Source of the DNA: UBA4416 sp943362175
GTDB lineage: Bacteria; Bacteroidota; Bacteroidia; B-17B0; Aurantibacillaceae
Length of the DNA stretch: 64,000 nucleotides
Direction: 5' to 3'
Assembly (NCBI GenBank): GCA_943362175.1
Contig: CALRIU020000010.1
Coordinates: 1-64,000 of the forward strand
Below are positions 41,753 to 50,177 of this stretch, one piece after another; the first letter of the stretch is position 1; each line of letters starts with the position of its first letter. The notes under the pieces were generated by a model. The model searched no databases. It was not told the origin of the DNA and was given only the letters and a program-made list of their open reading frames with translations. The translations under genes were made by a program, and so were the position numbers.

Positions 41753-43129
41753 CTATTTGCTTAAAGCGGGATCAATTTTTACAAGCTCCGCCTCCTCCGT
41801 TTCGGGAGTTTCCGCTGTTTTCTCATTCTCCAGGAATTTCACATAATCCAGCTTGGTGTAGTAGTAGAGCCACATAAAGCCAATAAAGCCGCCGAAGGTA
41901 TAATTGCCCTGCCGTGCCAGCTGTAACAGAATAATCACCAGCACGGCATTTGAGATCAGCCAGTGGTAGTCGGCTTCCGGATGATCGGGGTCTTTTCTGA
42001 CATAATTACTCCGGATGAAGAGGATAATGAAAATAAGTCCGAAGAGTCCTGTTTCCGAAATGGTGCGCAGGAGCATGGAATTGGCATCGGCCATATTATT
42101 GTCATACTCGCCCCCAAGCAGGTAGCTCAGGTCGTATTTCGAAAAAATATACTGGTGGGATCCTAGGCCTGTACCAAACAGAGGGTTCTCAAAAAAGTTA
42201 TTTTTGGTGATCACGTAGTTATTGTACTGCACAAAGCTGGAGCCATGGATCTTGTCCAGCAGGTACCTTTTTCGCATCACCTGCACCAGTGAGCCGCCCC
42301 GGTCGTCTTTGGCAGCTTCCTTTTCCAGGATTCCATCCACATAAAGCGCGTTGATCCCATCCACACGTGTTTTAAACTCTTTGACATTGGAGTAAAGCGC
42401 ATAAAAAAGGACAAGGCTTAAGGGAATTACCAACACAATGTAACGTACCACGCCAAAGTTGATGAGTAAGAGGATCAGAACAAAGAAAACACCGATATAA
42501 GCAACCGAAGAGGTTGATAACAGGTAGGTAAAGACAATCACAAAGCATTGCAGCCGGGTGATGAAATAGGTCTTGTTAAAAACAAGATTATAGCAGGCAA
42601 TAAAAAACGCCGGTCCTAAGGTCGCTCCTACGTAAGACGGCTCACAGAAAATACTGTTGACGCGGATCCCAAGGCCTCCCAGGGTAACGCCCCATTTGTT
42701 GAAGCCGAAGAGGATCCTGAAATCGTAACCCGCGGTGAAGCCTATCATGTAGGAAACGAGCTGTACCACGCCTATGACGGCAGCAACATAGGCCCAGGAC
42801 ATATAGATGGAAAAAAAGCGGACAATGTCCCGTTCGTAATACTCAAATACGTAATAGAAAAACAGGGTGGACACAAACAAATTGGCGTAGATCTTTATAA
42901 AAAAGCCAAAAGTGTTATTCTGGTAGAGGATATTGACAATGCCGAAAATGAGCAGGGGAAGGAACAGGTACAATAGCTTGGTTGGGAACCGGTATTTGAA
43001 GGCAAACACTCCCAACAGAATAATAAGACCGATATAGGAAATGTAAAATTCAAAGGGGGTTTTGAACAGAACAATAGAACTGATGAAAATAACGGAAAAT
43101 ATGGCAATGTCGGTAAGTGTCTTCAGCAT
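41753..43129 (-). CDS. O-antigen ligase / Wzy-polymerase-like membrane protein
   Basis: The protein has 458 residues with about eleven hydrophobic helices and a large periplasmic loop (about 260-350) that holds DRGGSLVQVMRKRYLLDK and FENPLFGTGLGSHQYIF. The G(x)GLGxH-type motif before a helix is typical of the O-antigen ligase / Wzy polymerase superfamily, which links or polymerises lipid-linked glycans at the outer face of the inner membrane. Ligase and polymerase cannot be told apart by sequence alone. The last 30 residues are an acidic/threonine-rich tail. It ends the polysaccharide gene row on the minus strand, next to purC. Confidence 0.8.
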   Translation of the reverse strand: MLKTLTDIAIFSVIFISSIVLFKTPFEFYISYIGLIILLGVFAFKYRFPTKLLYLFLPLLIFGIVNILYQNNTFGFFIKIYANLFVSTLFFYYVFEYYERDIVRFFSIYMSWAYVAAVIGVVQLVSYMIGFTAGYDFRILFGFNKWGVTLGGLGIRVNSIFCEPSYVGATLGPAFFIACYNLVFNKTYFITRLQCFVIVFTYLLSTSSVAYIGVFFVLILLLINFGVVRYIVLVIPLSLVLFYALYSNVKEFKTRVDGINALYVDGILEKEAAKDDRGGSLVQVMRKRYLLDKIHGSSFVQYNNYVITKNNFFENPLFGTGLGSHQYIFSKYDLSYLLGGEYDNNMADANSMLLRTISETGLFGLIFIILFIRSNYVRKDPDHPEADYHWLISNAVLVIILLQLARQGNYTFGGFIGFMWLYYYTKLDYVKFLENEKTAETPETEEAELVKIDPALSK

Positions 43130-43190
43130 GTTCTACCCGATGAAGATAATAAGAATATCCTAAATGAAGCGCTTCTGTTCACCATGAAAA

Positions 43191-44327
43191 TTAACGGAGG
43201 TGTTGCGCCAGTTTTTTAAAAATACTGTCCCAGTTGAAGGTGGACCTCATCCGCTCCAGGGAGCTTTGCTTTTTTTGATTGAGCGATCCCTGCGAGGCCA
43301 CGGCTATTTTAAGGGCTTGTTTCAGGCCTTCGGTGTCGCCCGGCTTTATGAGCCAGCCGTTCTGTTCATCCACCATGGCAGCCACAGCGCCCACATCCGT
43401 AGCGATTACCGCCAGGCCGTTGGCCATCGCTTCCAGGATTACATTCGGAAAGCCTTCGCTCCAGCTTGGGCACACCAGCACATCGGAGCCTTGCAGGAGC
43501 TCCCGGATCCTGTTAAAATCCCTGATCTCCCCATGATAGCTTACAGAAGAATGGTTAATCCGGAACTCGTCCGGGATCGGACCAATGAACTCAAAACGGA
43601 ACGGAATGTTTTCGGACAGCAGGCTGCGAATGGCGTCGTTGAGCTCCGGCACACCTTTCCGGCGTTCAAAGCGCCCCATAAATACAAATTGCAGCGGCCC
43701 TTTTTCATGGCCGGCAATGGTAGGGGCAATCATGTCTTTTTCAGTCCCCGACGGAATTTCAACGATCTTTGCCGGATCCACCCCTATGGCCCTGATAATG
43801 CCCGTTACTTTTCCACCGTACGAAAACACGGTATCGGCGCGGCGGCTGATGGTTTTTACAAAAGGCCGTAAGAGGTAGTGCTGGAGCTTTGTTTTAAAGT
43901 CGGGAGGGATCTGGAACATTTCGTAACCATGAAATTTGACGCCCACCGTTGCGCATTGGATCTTCTTCCTGAACTTCTGGTTGATGAGCTTCCAACCCGT
44001 AAAACCTTTGGTGTAAATGAAGTCATAAGTCGCAAGCTTCGGGAGAAGGGCTTCATACACGAGCCCGGAGTACTGCCAGGACGACAGAATATAATGCCCC
44101 GGGAATTTCAGATTTTTCGGGAACTCCAGCACAGTGGCAGTGATGTAAGGCTTTTCCTCCTCGCTGAAACACTCCAGTTGATGAATGTCAAGCGCCGAAT
44201 CGTTGAAATGAAACAAATCAACGTAGACCTTATTTTTCGCAAGGTATTTGGCCAGGTAAAACGAATGCTTTTGCATTCCTCCTATCACGTAGGGCGTAAT
44301 CCCGTCTGTCACCAGTGCAACACGCAT
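43191..44327 (-). CDS. GT4-family glycosyltransferase
   Basis: The protein has 378 residues and a GT-B fold. The N-terminal part reads MRVALVTDGITPYVIGGMQKHSF, typical of the glycine-rich acceptor loop of GT4 enzymes. The C-terminal donor domain has FVFMGRFERRKGVPEL and the EX7E-type motif in SWSEGFPNVILEAMANGLAVIATDVGA. The nucleotide-sugar donor is not evident. It overlaps the acyltransferase gene by one base, so translation is coupled. The gene belongs to the surface-polysaccharide cluster. Confidence 0.9.
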   Translation of the reverse strand: MRVALVTDGITPYVIGGMQKHSFYLAKYLAKNKVYVDLFHFNDSALDIHQLECFSEEEKPYITATVLEFPKNLKFPGHYILSSWQYSGLVYEALLPKLATYDFIYTKGFTGWKLINQKFRKKIQCATVGVKFHGYEMFQIPPDFKTKLQHYLLRPFVKTISRRADTVFSYGGKVTGIIRAIGVDPAKIVEIPSGTEKDMIAPTIAGHEKGPLQFVFMGRFERRKGVPELNDAIRSLLSENIPFRFEFIGPIPDEFRINHSSVSYHGEIRDFNRIRELLQGSDVLVCPSWSEGFPNVILEAMANGLAVIATDVGAVAAMVDEQNGWLIKPGDTEGLKQALKIAVASQGSLNQKKQSSLERMRSTFNWDSIFKKLAQHLR

Positions 44328-45310
44328 TATAGTTTAATTTTTGAGGACAGGTTTTTGGAAGGTTTTTCGATCAGCAGGTACATGATGTAAGAGGACACAA
44401 ATGTAACGATTAATCCGGCGAGTAAGACTACCAGTTTTATCCCGGTTGTATGTGCCTGGCGACTCAGGATATTGACCACAGCAGCGCCTACCACCGGGTG
44501 AATCAGGTAAATGGAATAGCTCATTTTTCCCAGCCAGTTGAGCACCGGAACTTTGATGCCGGCGAAGAACAGGATCACCAGCGCTGTGGCCAGGCCAAAA
44601 CAAGCTGCTGTGGGGCTCATGACAGCATAATTGTACACAAAGCAGGCAATCATGATACAGGCGCATTCGAGCATGCCCACGAGCCTGGTTTTATACTGGA
44701 ACACCGAGATTCCGAACAGGAACAAAGGGGCATAAGCCGGAAAATGGTTCAGCGAAGCATCAGGCACATACCAGGCCATCGCGAAACAAAGCAGGTAAGC
44801 CGGCACACGCAGCCAAAGGGATTGGTGTACAAAAAGCAGGTATAGGAATGACATAAGCAGGTAATACTGAAATTCGATGGCCAGCGTCCAATACACATTG
44901 TTGAGCCATTTATATTCCGGGAAAAAATTGATCAGGTAGCCAAAATGCAGGCCGATGCGGGCCGCGGTGATGTCTTCGGGAGAATCGGTGCCAACGTGGA
45001 GCCTGGTTTTGATAAAAGCAATGATGAGGATCAGCATGATGGAGGCGAGGTAAGGAGGCTCGAGGCGAATGAGGCGCTTGGCCATGAACCGCAGCACAGA
45101 GCCCGGGCGGTAGTGGTTGTGATACATCGACCAGGGAATGATGAAGCCGGAGATGACAAAAAATACCAGTACACCGTTTTGTCCGTATGCCGCTATGGCG
45201 CTCATCATGGCAGGATATTCGAGGCCTGTGGTGGTGCAGATAAAATGGAAGAGGCATACGCTGATGGCAGCGAAGGACCGTAAGCTATCAATGATGTTGA
45301 CCTGTTTCAT
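44327..45310 (-). CDS. acyltransferase 3 family membrane protein
   Basis: The protein has 327 residues and about ten hydrophobic helices. The N-terminal motif NIIDSLRSFAAISVCLFHF has the conserved His of acyltransferase family 3 (the OafA/NodX group), and the arginine-rich loop MAKRLIRLEPPYLASI follows. Such proteins add acetyl or similar groups to sugars of surface polysaccharides. It has no C-terminal SGNH domain. The gene overlaps the GT4 gene by one base. The upstream gap (45311-45392) holds copy 2 of the TAGCCATGTT hairpin element. Confidence 0.9.
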   Translation of the reverse strand: MKQVNIIDSLRSFAAISVCLFHFICTTTGLEYPAMMSAIAAYGQNGVLVFFVISGFIIPWSMYHNHYRPGSVLRFMAKRLIRLEPPYLASIMLILIIAFIKTRLHVGTDSPEDITAARIGLHFGYLINFFPEYKWLNNVYWTLAIEFQYYLLMSFLYLLFVHQSLWLRVPAYLLCFAMAWYVPDASLNHFPAYAPLFLFGISVFQYKTRLVGMLECACIMIACFVYNYAVMSPTAACFGLATALVILFFAGIKVPVLNWLGKMSYSIYLIHPVVGAAVVNILSRQAHTTGIKLVVLLAGLIVTFVSSYIMYLLIEKPSKNLSSKIKL

Positions 45311-45334
45311 GTGGAGATATTATTGTTTTAAGGT

Positions 45335-45397
45335 CACATGGTATAGCCATGTTATCTTCATTGTATTCATACTAAATAGAAACATGGCTATTTCATA
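45335..45397. repeat. TAGCCATGTT hairpin element, copy 2
   Basis: CACATGGTATAGCCATGTT (45335-45353) pairs with AACATGGCTATTTCATA (45381-45397). The arms match copy 1 (37396-37457) at nearly all positions; the loops differ in sequence but have similar length (25 and 27 bases). This copy overlaps the last two codons of the glycosyltransferase gene upstream and ends about 25 bases before the acyltransferase start. Confidence 0.7.
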
Positions 45398-46505
45398 CAT
45401 TGAGTAGCTCTATGTACTGTTCTTTGAAGCGTTCTTTGGTATAACAGGTAAGGCTCAGGTCGTGGATCCGGAGCTTTTCGGCATAAGGGACGGGGCTTAT
45501 AGTTTCGGGGTCGAAATTGAGGTCTTCAAAAACCGCAAAATCAGTATAATCGCCCAGGTTTTTGGAAATGATGACTTTAAGTCCGGCGTTCAGGTATTCG
45601 GCAAACTTTACCGGCGAGGCTACTTTATTGGTGATGCTTTGTTCACGGTAAAGAATTCCGTAGTCGGAAACAAACAGAAAATCCTTCACCTTCGACGGCT
45701 CTACAAACTGTACACTCACCTTCTCTTTGAATTTCTGCATGACCTTGAAAGACGCATCGAAATGGTCGGACAGCACGATAAGCTTTGTATTGGGGTGTTC
45801 CAGGTAGCTGCACATCATATCATCCACCAGGGCGAAGGATTGCCAGCCTGCAGAAGAGCCCGAGTAAATAAAAATAATATCGTCGGCTTTATAGCCCATG
45901 CTCCGGCGCCTTTCTTCCATCTGCTCCGGGCTCGGAAAAAACGCCCCAAAGTCGTTGCTCAGCGTGCAGGGAATGATCACGTGCTTTTCTTTGGTGTAAC
46001 CATAGGTCTCCTGCCAGTAGCTTACCAGCGCGCTGGATACCGCCAGCCTGAAATCACTTTTATCGAGGGCTTTTTGTTCCAGCTCTTTGATCTGTTGTTT
46101 CAGCTGCTCGTTATCGACCACATTGTATTCGTTGAGCTCCGCATGGTAAGCGCCCCGCGCGTCGAAGATCACTTTTCTGCAAAAGCCGAATTGCCTGAGC
46201 CTGAGGGCCAGATTGGTGGCAAAAGGGCCGCGGGCCATAATGGTGCGGTCTTTATGAAACAGAAGCACGAGCGCCAGCAGATAAAAATTGAGATGCCAGT
46301 ATGCCGCTTTCGGGACCATGGGTAATACAATAGCATGGCGGCACCTTGTAGTGATCTTTTGTTTGTTGCTGAAAAATTTACGTATGGAAATCAGCGCAAT
46401 CAGCTTTACTTTTTTGGGCGCCAGGTGGTCCAGGTAGTGTACCACATCAATCACCTGCGAATGGTAGATGCCCGAGGGAGGATCGTTGTAGGTAAGATAG
46501 ATCAT
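45393..46505 (-). CDS. glycosyltransferase-like protein (GT4-type fold)
   Basis: With the start at 46505 the protein has 370 residues. The upstream frame (to 46667) lies inside wecB and was rejected; the ATG at 46505 overlaps the wecB stop as ATGA, a usual coupling. The protein starts MIYLTYNDPPSGIYHSQVID. A GT-B type layout is visible: a Rossmann-like N-half with VIFDARGAYHAELNEY, and a C-half with FIYSGSSAGWQS, SDYGILYRE and KFAEYLNAGLKVIISKNLGD. The EX7E motif is not clearly conserved. Donor and acceptor are unknown. Confidence 0.78.
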   Translation of the reverse strand: MIYLTYNDPPSGIYHSQVIDVVHYLDHLAPKKVKLIALISIRKFFSNKQKITTRCRHAIVLPMVPKAAYWHLNFYLLALVLLFHKDRTIMARGPFATNLALRLRQFGFCRKVIFDARGAYHAELNEYNVVDNEQLKQQIKELEQKALDKSDFRLAVSSALVSYWQETYGYTKEKHVIIPCTLSNDFGAFFPSPEQMEERRRSMGYKADDIIFIYSGSSAGWQSFALVDDMMCSYLEHPNTKLIVLSDHFDASFKVMQKFKEKVSVQFVEPSKVKDFLFVSDYGILYREQSITNKVASPVKFAEYLNAGLKVIISKNLGDYTDFAVFEDLNFDPETISPVPYAEKLRIHDLSLTCYTKERFKEQYIELLNV

Positions 46506-47608
46506 GCCAATACCTCCGACAGATGTTTGAAAATACGCTCGCTGGCTTTGCCGTCCCAGAGCCTCGGAATTTCTCCCTGTTTGTAGCTTCCGTTCTCTAT
46601 TTGTGCGAGGTAGGATTTGATGACCTCCAGGTCGAATGGAACCAGGGTGTTGGTGCCCACGCTGCATGTAACCGGCCGCTCCGTGTTATCACGCAGGGTA
46701 AGGCATGGAATCTTTAAGAAGGTGCTTTCTTCCTGGATCCCGCCACTATCGGTGAGGATAAAACGGCTGTATCTGGTCAGCTTCTGAAAAGCGAAATAAT
46801 CCAGAGGTTCTGTAAAGATGAGGGATGCGATCTTGCTGAATTCCGCTTTCAGTCCGAAGCTTTCCATGTTTTTGAGCGTTCGCGGATGAACCGGGAACAC
46901 GATCTTATAGTTGCCGGAAATGTAGGTGATGAGGTCGAGCAGCTTTAGCAGGCCTTCTCTGCTATCCACGGATGCCGGGCGGTGCATGGTCATCAGCACA
47001 TATTTGCCGGCTTCCAGGTTAAGTTCGCTTAAGATGGCGGAGCCTTCGATCTGTTCGCGGAAAGCCACCATGGTATCGATCATGGTATTGCCCGAAAAGA
47101 ATAATTTACGCTCGTCCACGCCCTCTTTCAACAGGTTATCCCAGCCACTTTGCTCTGTCACCAGGAAATAGTCTGTAATACTATCGGTAATGATGCGGTT
47201 GTGCTCCTCCGGCATGCTCTTGTCGTAGCTGCGCAGGCCGCTCTCCACATGGGCAATCCGGATGTTCAGCTTATTCGCCGTGATGGCCGCAGCCATGGTG
47301 GAGTTCACATCGCCGACTACCATCACCAGGTCGGGCCTGAATTCGGAAGTGATCAACTGTTCGAGCCTGATCATGATCTCTGCAATCTGTGTATTGGCTG
47401 AAGCGACTGTAGAAATGTTCAGGAAATAATCGGGGGCAAGACCAAACTGGTTAAAAAACACATCGGCCATTTTTTCATCGAAATGCTGCCCGGTGTGGAC
47501 GATCTTCAGCTCCAGGCCCGCGTAAGCCGCAGCAACCTGTTTGAACTGCGTCACCTTGATGAAATTAGGCCTCGTGCCGATCACGACCAATATCTTCTTC
47601 CTGTTCAT
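46502..47608 (-). CDS. wecB: UDP-N-acetylglucosamine 2-epimerase (non-hydrolysing)
   Basis: The enzyme interconverts UDP-GlcNAc and UDP-ManNAc, supplying an activated sugar to the polysaccharide. The protein has 368 residues. Family landmarks are VVIGTRPNFIKV at the start, HTGQHFDEKMADVFF, VVGDVNSTMAAA, the HVESGLRSYDKSMPEEHNR catalytic region, and LTDSGGIQEESTFLKIPCLTLRDNTERPVT with the conserved Asp/Glu/Arg residues. The N-terminal glycine-rich loop is intact. The start lies 3 bases after the FemAB-like gene. No WecC dehydrogenase is present in the window. Confidence 0.95.
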   Translation of the reverse strand: MNRKKILVVIGTRPNFIKVTQFKQVAAAYAGLELKIVHTGQHFDEKMADVFFNQFGLAPDYFLNISTVASANTQIAEIMIRLEQLITSEFRPDLVMVVGDVNSTMAAAITANKLNIRIAHVESGLRSYDKSMPEEHNRIITDSITDYFLVTEQSGWDNLLKEGVDERKLFFSGNTMIDTMVAFREQIEGSAILSELNLEAGKYVLMTMHRPASVDSREGLLKLLDLITYISGNYKIVFPVHPRTLKNMESFGLKAEFSKIASLIFTEPLDYFAFQKLTRYSRFILTDSGGIQEESTFLKIPCLTLRDNTERPVTCSVGTNTLVPFDLEVIKSYLAQIENGSYKQGEIPRLWDGKASERIFKHLSEVLA

Positions 47609-47611
47609 ACG

Positions 47612-48616
47612 TTATATGTTCCTTTCCTGGTCAATAATGTCTTTGGGAGCTTTTGCCCCTTTCAAAGTCAGTTTTAAAAGTAATAAACTATCATAAGCCG
47701 CACAAACAAACGGGGAAATATCTTTTTTCCACAAATAGCCTGCTTTCAGCTCGCTGCCGAAACGTTTTTTGAAATTCTGAATGCCCTCGAGTTTGGTGCC
47801 CGAAACATCCGACAGGCGGGCTCCTACGAAATCATAACGTTCTGCGCCCTGCTGTTTCAGATAGCACATGCACCAGTAGTGCAGGTACTTGATGGCGCCA
47901 TCCGATAAAGGCGAATTGCCCGAGGCGCCGTGCAGGTAATAAGCACCATAGCCCGACCAGGCAATATACACGCCGCCCTGCAGCTCGCCGTTGATATAGC
48001 AGTTGGCAATGAGTATACTTCGGTCCGATGTGTCGGACAGCGCTTGCAGTTCCGTATAAGACTCCGCATACATGCGGGTGCGGTCCATCGTGGCCTTGTG
48101 CAATTCCCAAAAGGCTTTCAGCTCCTCTTTTCCCATCCTGATCTCGGGATTCAGTTTTTGAGCGGCTCTCACGGCCGTCCGGTAGCGTGCCTGCATGCCG
48201 GCCAGTATGGCTTCGTCGCTCAGCCCTTTCAGGTTGATGATATAAGAGCCGTAAGGTGCGAAGCGGCTGCCTGGCGGAACCTCAGAAAACAGCGCGAAAT
48301 TAGCAGGCTGTACAATGCGGTGTGCCAGTTGGTGCGCGCCGGTATAGGCGACAGCCTCTTCCAGGAAGTGTTGCTCTTCCGCTGCGCTGAGCTCCCTTGC
48401 GCCCGGGCCAAGGGGCTTAAACTGAAATTGAAGAAGACGCAGGAACTTGCTTTTTTTCAGAACTACCGGGGCCAGCATGCCGTCCTTTTTCAGGATAAAC
48501 AAGGAAGCGCCCGTCCTTTCTATGAAAGCCGCATAGCTTTTCTGAAAGGAGAACGGGAAATCCCTGTTGATCAGATCCAGGGAGGCAGCATGTTCCGTAT
48601 AGTTGAGCAGCTGCAT
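47612..48616 (-). CDS. FemAB/GNAT-like acyltransferase in the polysaccharide cluster
   Basis: The protein has 334 residues. It looks like the FemAB-related (Fem-X/GNAT-type) group: an N-terminal half with FIERTGASLFILKKDGML, and a C-terminal GNAT-like half with ILIANCYINGELQGGVYIAW, ASGNSPLSDGAIKYLHYW and YDFVGARLSDVSGTKLEGIQNFKKRFG. The ending pattern (G..KFK.RFG) is common in this group. In polysaccharide loci these enzymes move aminoacyl or acyl groups onto sugars. The acyl donor is unknown. The gene is 3 bases upstream of wecB and 0 bases after a methyltransferase gene. Confidence 0.78.
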   Translation of the reverse strand: MQLLNYTEHAASLDLINRDFPFSFQKSYAAFIERTGASLFILKKDGMLAPVVLKKSKFLRLLQFQFKPLGPGARELSAAEEQHFLEEAVAYTGAHQLAHRIVQPANFALFSEVPPGSRFAPYGSYIINLKGLSDEAILAGMQARYRTAVRAAQKLNPEIRMGKEELKAFWELHKATMDRTRMYAESYTELQALSDTSDRSILIANCYINGELQGGVYIAWSGYGAYYLHGASGNSPLSDGAIKYLHYWCMCYLKQQGAERYDFVGARLSDVSGTKLEGIQNFKKRFGSELKAGYLWKKDISPFVCAAYDSLLLLKLTLKGAKAPKDIIDQERNI

Positions 48617-49360
48617 TTATTTTTTCCGGGCTATCAGCAGGTAGCCGTTGGTAAATACTTTAGAAGTAGTCGGGTAGGGATTCCGGTCGTAAGCGCAGGT
48701 GTCGCGTCCGTCGTAACTTTGCCTGTTTTCCAGGACCTCGAAGTAGGGCGAGGCCACCCTCGAAATAAGCTCCGGCGAATAGGTGATGTAATTTCGGTCG
48801 GGGTAATATAAGTCGGCTTTGCTGAGTGCGTGCGGGTACTGGATGAAGATAATTCCCTGTTGATCCAGCAGCAAGGCACATTTCCGGAAGAACTCGTCGA
48901 TCTTGCTTACGGGAACATATTCCAGGACGCTGATGGAATAAATGGCCGCATAGCTTTTAGGGAAATCAGTAAGCAGGAAATTGCCGTGATAAAATGTATT
49001 TCCAGGAAGCTGTTCTTTGGCGGAAGCAATCATCGCCTCGCTCACATCAATGCCTTCCACCTCGTAGTCGGTGTTCAGCATCTTCATGTAAATGCCCGGC
49101 CCACAGCCAAAGTCAAGCAGGCGCCCCTTTTCCGGAACGTATGCTTTCAGGGTGTCTTTTAGTTTTTGCTTAACGATGCTCAGGGCTTCCTCTACTTCTT
49201 TGGTATGAGAAAAGCCGGCATTCTCCTGGATCGTCTTTGTGTTATTATAGCTGAATAGTTTCCATTGTTTAGCAGCCATCTGCAGCCTGGCATCGTAGCC
49301 TGTTGCAATCAACACATTGTTGACGAAACGGTTGTTAGACAATAAATTATAGACACTCAT
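48617..49360 (-). CDS. SAM-dependent methyltransferase (sister of the next gene upstream)
   Basis: The protein has 247 residues. Class I motif I reads LLDFGCGPGIYMKML, the acidic end of strand 2 is VEGIDVSEAM, and the post-motifs IYSISVLEYVP and IIFIQYPHALSKADLYY follow. The sister gene (49357-50145) is organised the same way, shares the N-terminal VVNNVLIA/VNNVLIATG segment and the C-terminal YLL(I/V)A(R/K)KK, and overlaps by 4 bases, so tandem duplication is likely. The acceptor is unknown; the location suggests sugars of the surface polysaccharide. The N-terminal 70 residues form a helical cap. Confidence 0.85.
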   Translation of the reverse strand: MSVYNLLSNNRFVNNVLIATGYDARLQMAAKQWKLFSYNNTKTIQENAGFSHTKEVEEALSIVKQKLKDTLKAYVPEKGRLLDFGCGPGIYMKMLNTDYEVEGIDVSEAMIASAKEQLPGNTFYHGNFLLTDFPKSYAAIYSISVLEYVPVSKIDEFFRKCALLLDQQGIIFIQYPHALSKADLYYPDRNYITYSPELISRVASPYFEVLENRQSYDGRDTCAYDRNPYPTTSKVFTNGYLLIARKK

Positions 49361-50145
49361 GGTTTTTTCTTTTTCGCGACCAAAAGGTACGAATTTTTAT
49401 AGGTTCTGTGCGTATCGGGGTTCAGGCTTTTATAAGGTGTTTGATCGTAACGGTCGACCCGGCGGTTATCAAAGGCATGATGGTCGGCCAGGATCTCAAC
49501 ATAAGGTGCGAGCAACTTCCGTAGGTGTGAAGGACTGTATTGCACATAGGTAATGTCTTTGTACCAGCTATCCCAGACAGAAATAGCATGCGGAAAATTC
49601 AGGTAGAGAATTCCTCCGTCATTCAGCAGCGACACTGTTTTTTCAATGAAAGCCCGAAGCCCGGAAGGAGGAATATAAATGAGCACGCCGATGCAATAGA
49701 TCAGATCAAACGTCTCATGGATGGCGACGTCATGAATGTCGCCCTTATAAAAAACGGCATGCGGCACTTCTTTTTTGGCAAGCGCAAGCATCCCACTGTT
49801 AATATCTGTGGCGTGTAGCTCATAGGGCCCGTCTTTGAATAAGCTCAGGTACATGCCCGGTCCACAGCCGATATCCAGGATTTTGGCATTGGCCTTCAAC
49901 TGTGTTTGCGCTGTCAGCAGGAGATCCCTCTTTGATTTGTCCAGCACCTGGTTGATCTCCTCCCGGTTGGAGTAACCTGCATTTTCCTGGACCGATTTGC
50001 TGCCCGCCGGAACGTAGGTGGTATAAGGATTTCCTCTTTGGCTGGCATAACGGTCTTTGCCCAAAGCAATGAGTACGTTATTGACCACAACGTTATTCGT
50101 CAGAAAATACAGGGTCCGTTTTATAATATATTTTAACTGTTTCAA
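49357..50145 (-). CDS. SAM-dependent methyltransferase (sister of 48617-49360)
   Basis: The protein has 262 residues. Motif I is ILDIGCGPGMYLSLF, followed by ELHATDINSGML and the strand 4 segment DLIYCIGVLIYIPPSG. It has the same N-terminal helical cap as its sister (residues 1-70) and ends in a lysine-rich YLLVAKKKKP. The stop and the next start overlap (ATGA-type). It comes 32 bases after a glycosyltransferase gene. Two sister methyltransferases side by side may methylate two positions of the same glycan; which positions is unknown. Confidence 0.85.
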   Translation of the reverse strand: MKQLKYIIKRTLYFLTNNVVVNNVLIALGKDRYASQRGNPYTTYVPAGSKSVQENAGYSNREEINQVLDKSKRDLLLTAQTQLKANAKILDIGCGPGMYLSLFKDGPYELHATDINSGMLALAKKEVPHAVFYKGDIHDVAIHETFDLIYCIGVLIYIPPSGLRAFIEKTVSLLNDGGILYLNFPHAISVWDSWYKDITYVQYSPSHLRKLLAPYVEILADHHAFDNRRVDRYDQTPYKSLNPDTHRTYKNSYLLVAKKKKP

Positions 50146-50177
50146 GCTATGGTATTTCTCAGGTGTGTCCTGGTTTT

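Noticed and set aside
45462..46325. Plus-strand frame of 287 codons
   Set aside because: Antisense to the glycosyltransferase gene 45393-46505, which is coupled to wecB by an ATGA overlap. No protein-like motif on the plus strand.
45393..46667. Longer start of the glycosyltransferase frame at 46667
   Set aside because: The extra 54 residues lie inside wecB and are Gln/Arg/Ser-rich with no homology look; the ATG at 46505 overlaps the wecB stop in the usual way.
47930..48811. Plus-strand frame of 293 codons
   Set aside because: Antisense to the FemAB-like and methyltransferase genes, which carry recognisable motifs and join without a gap.
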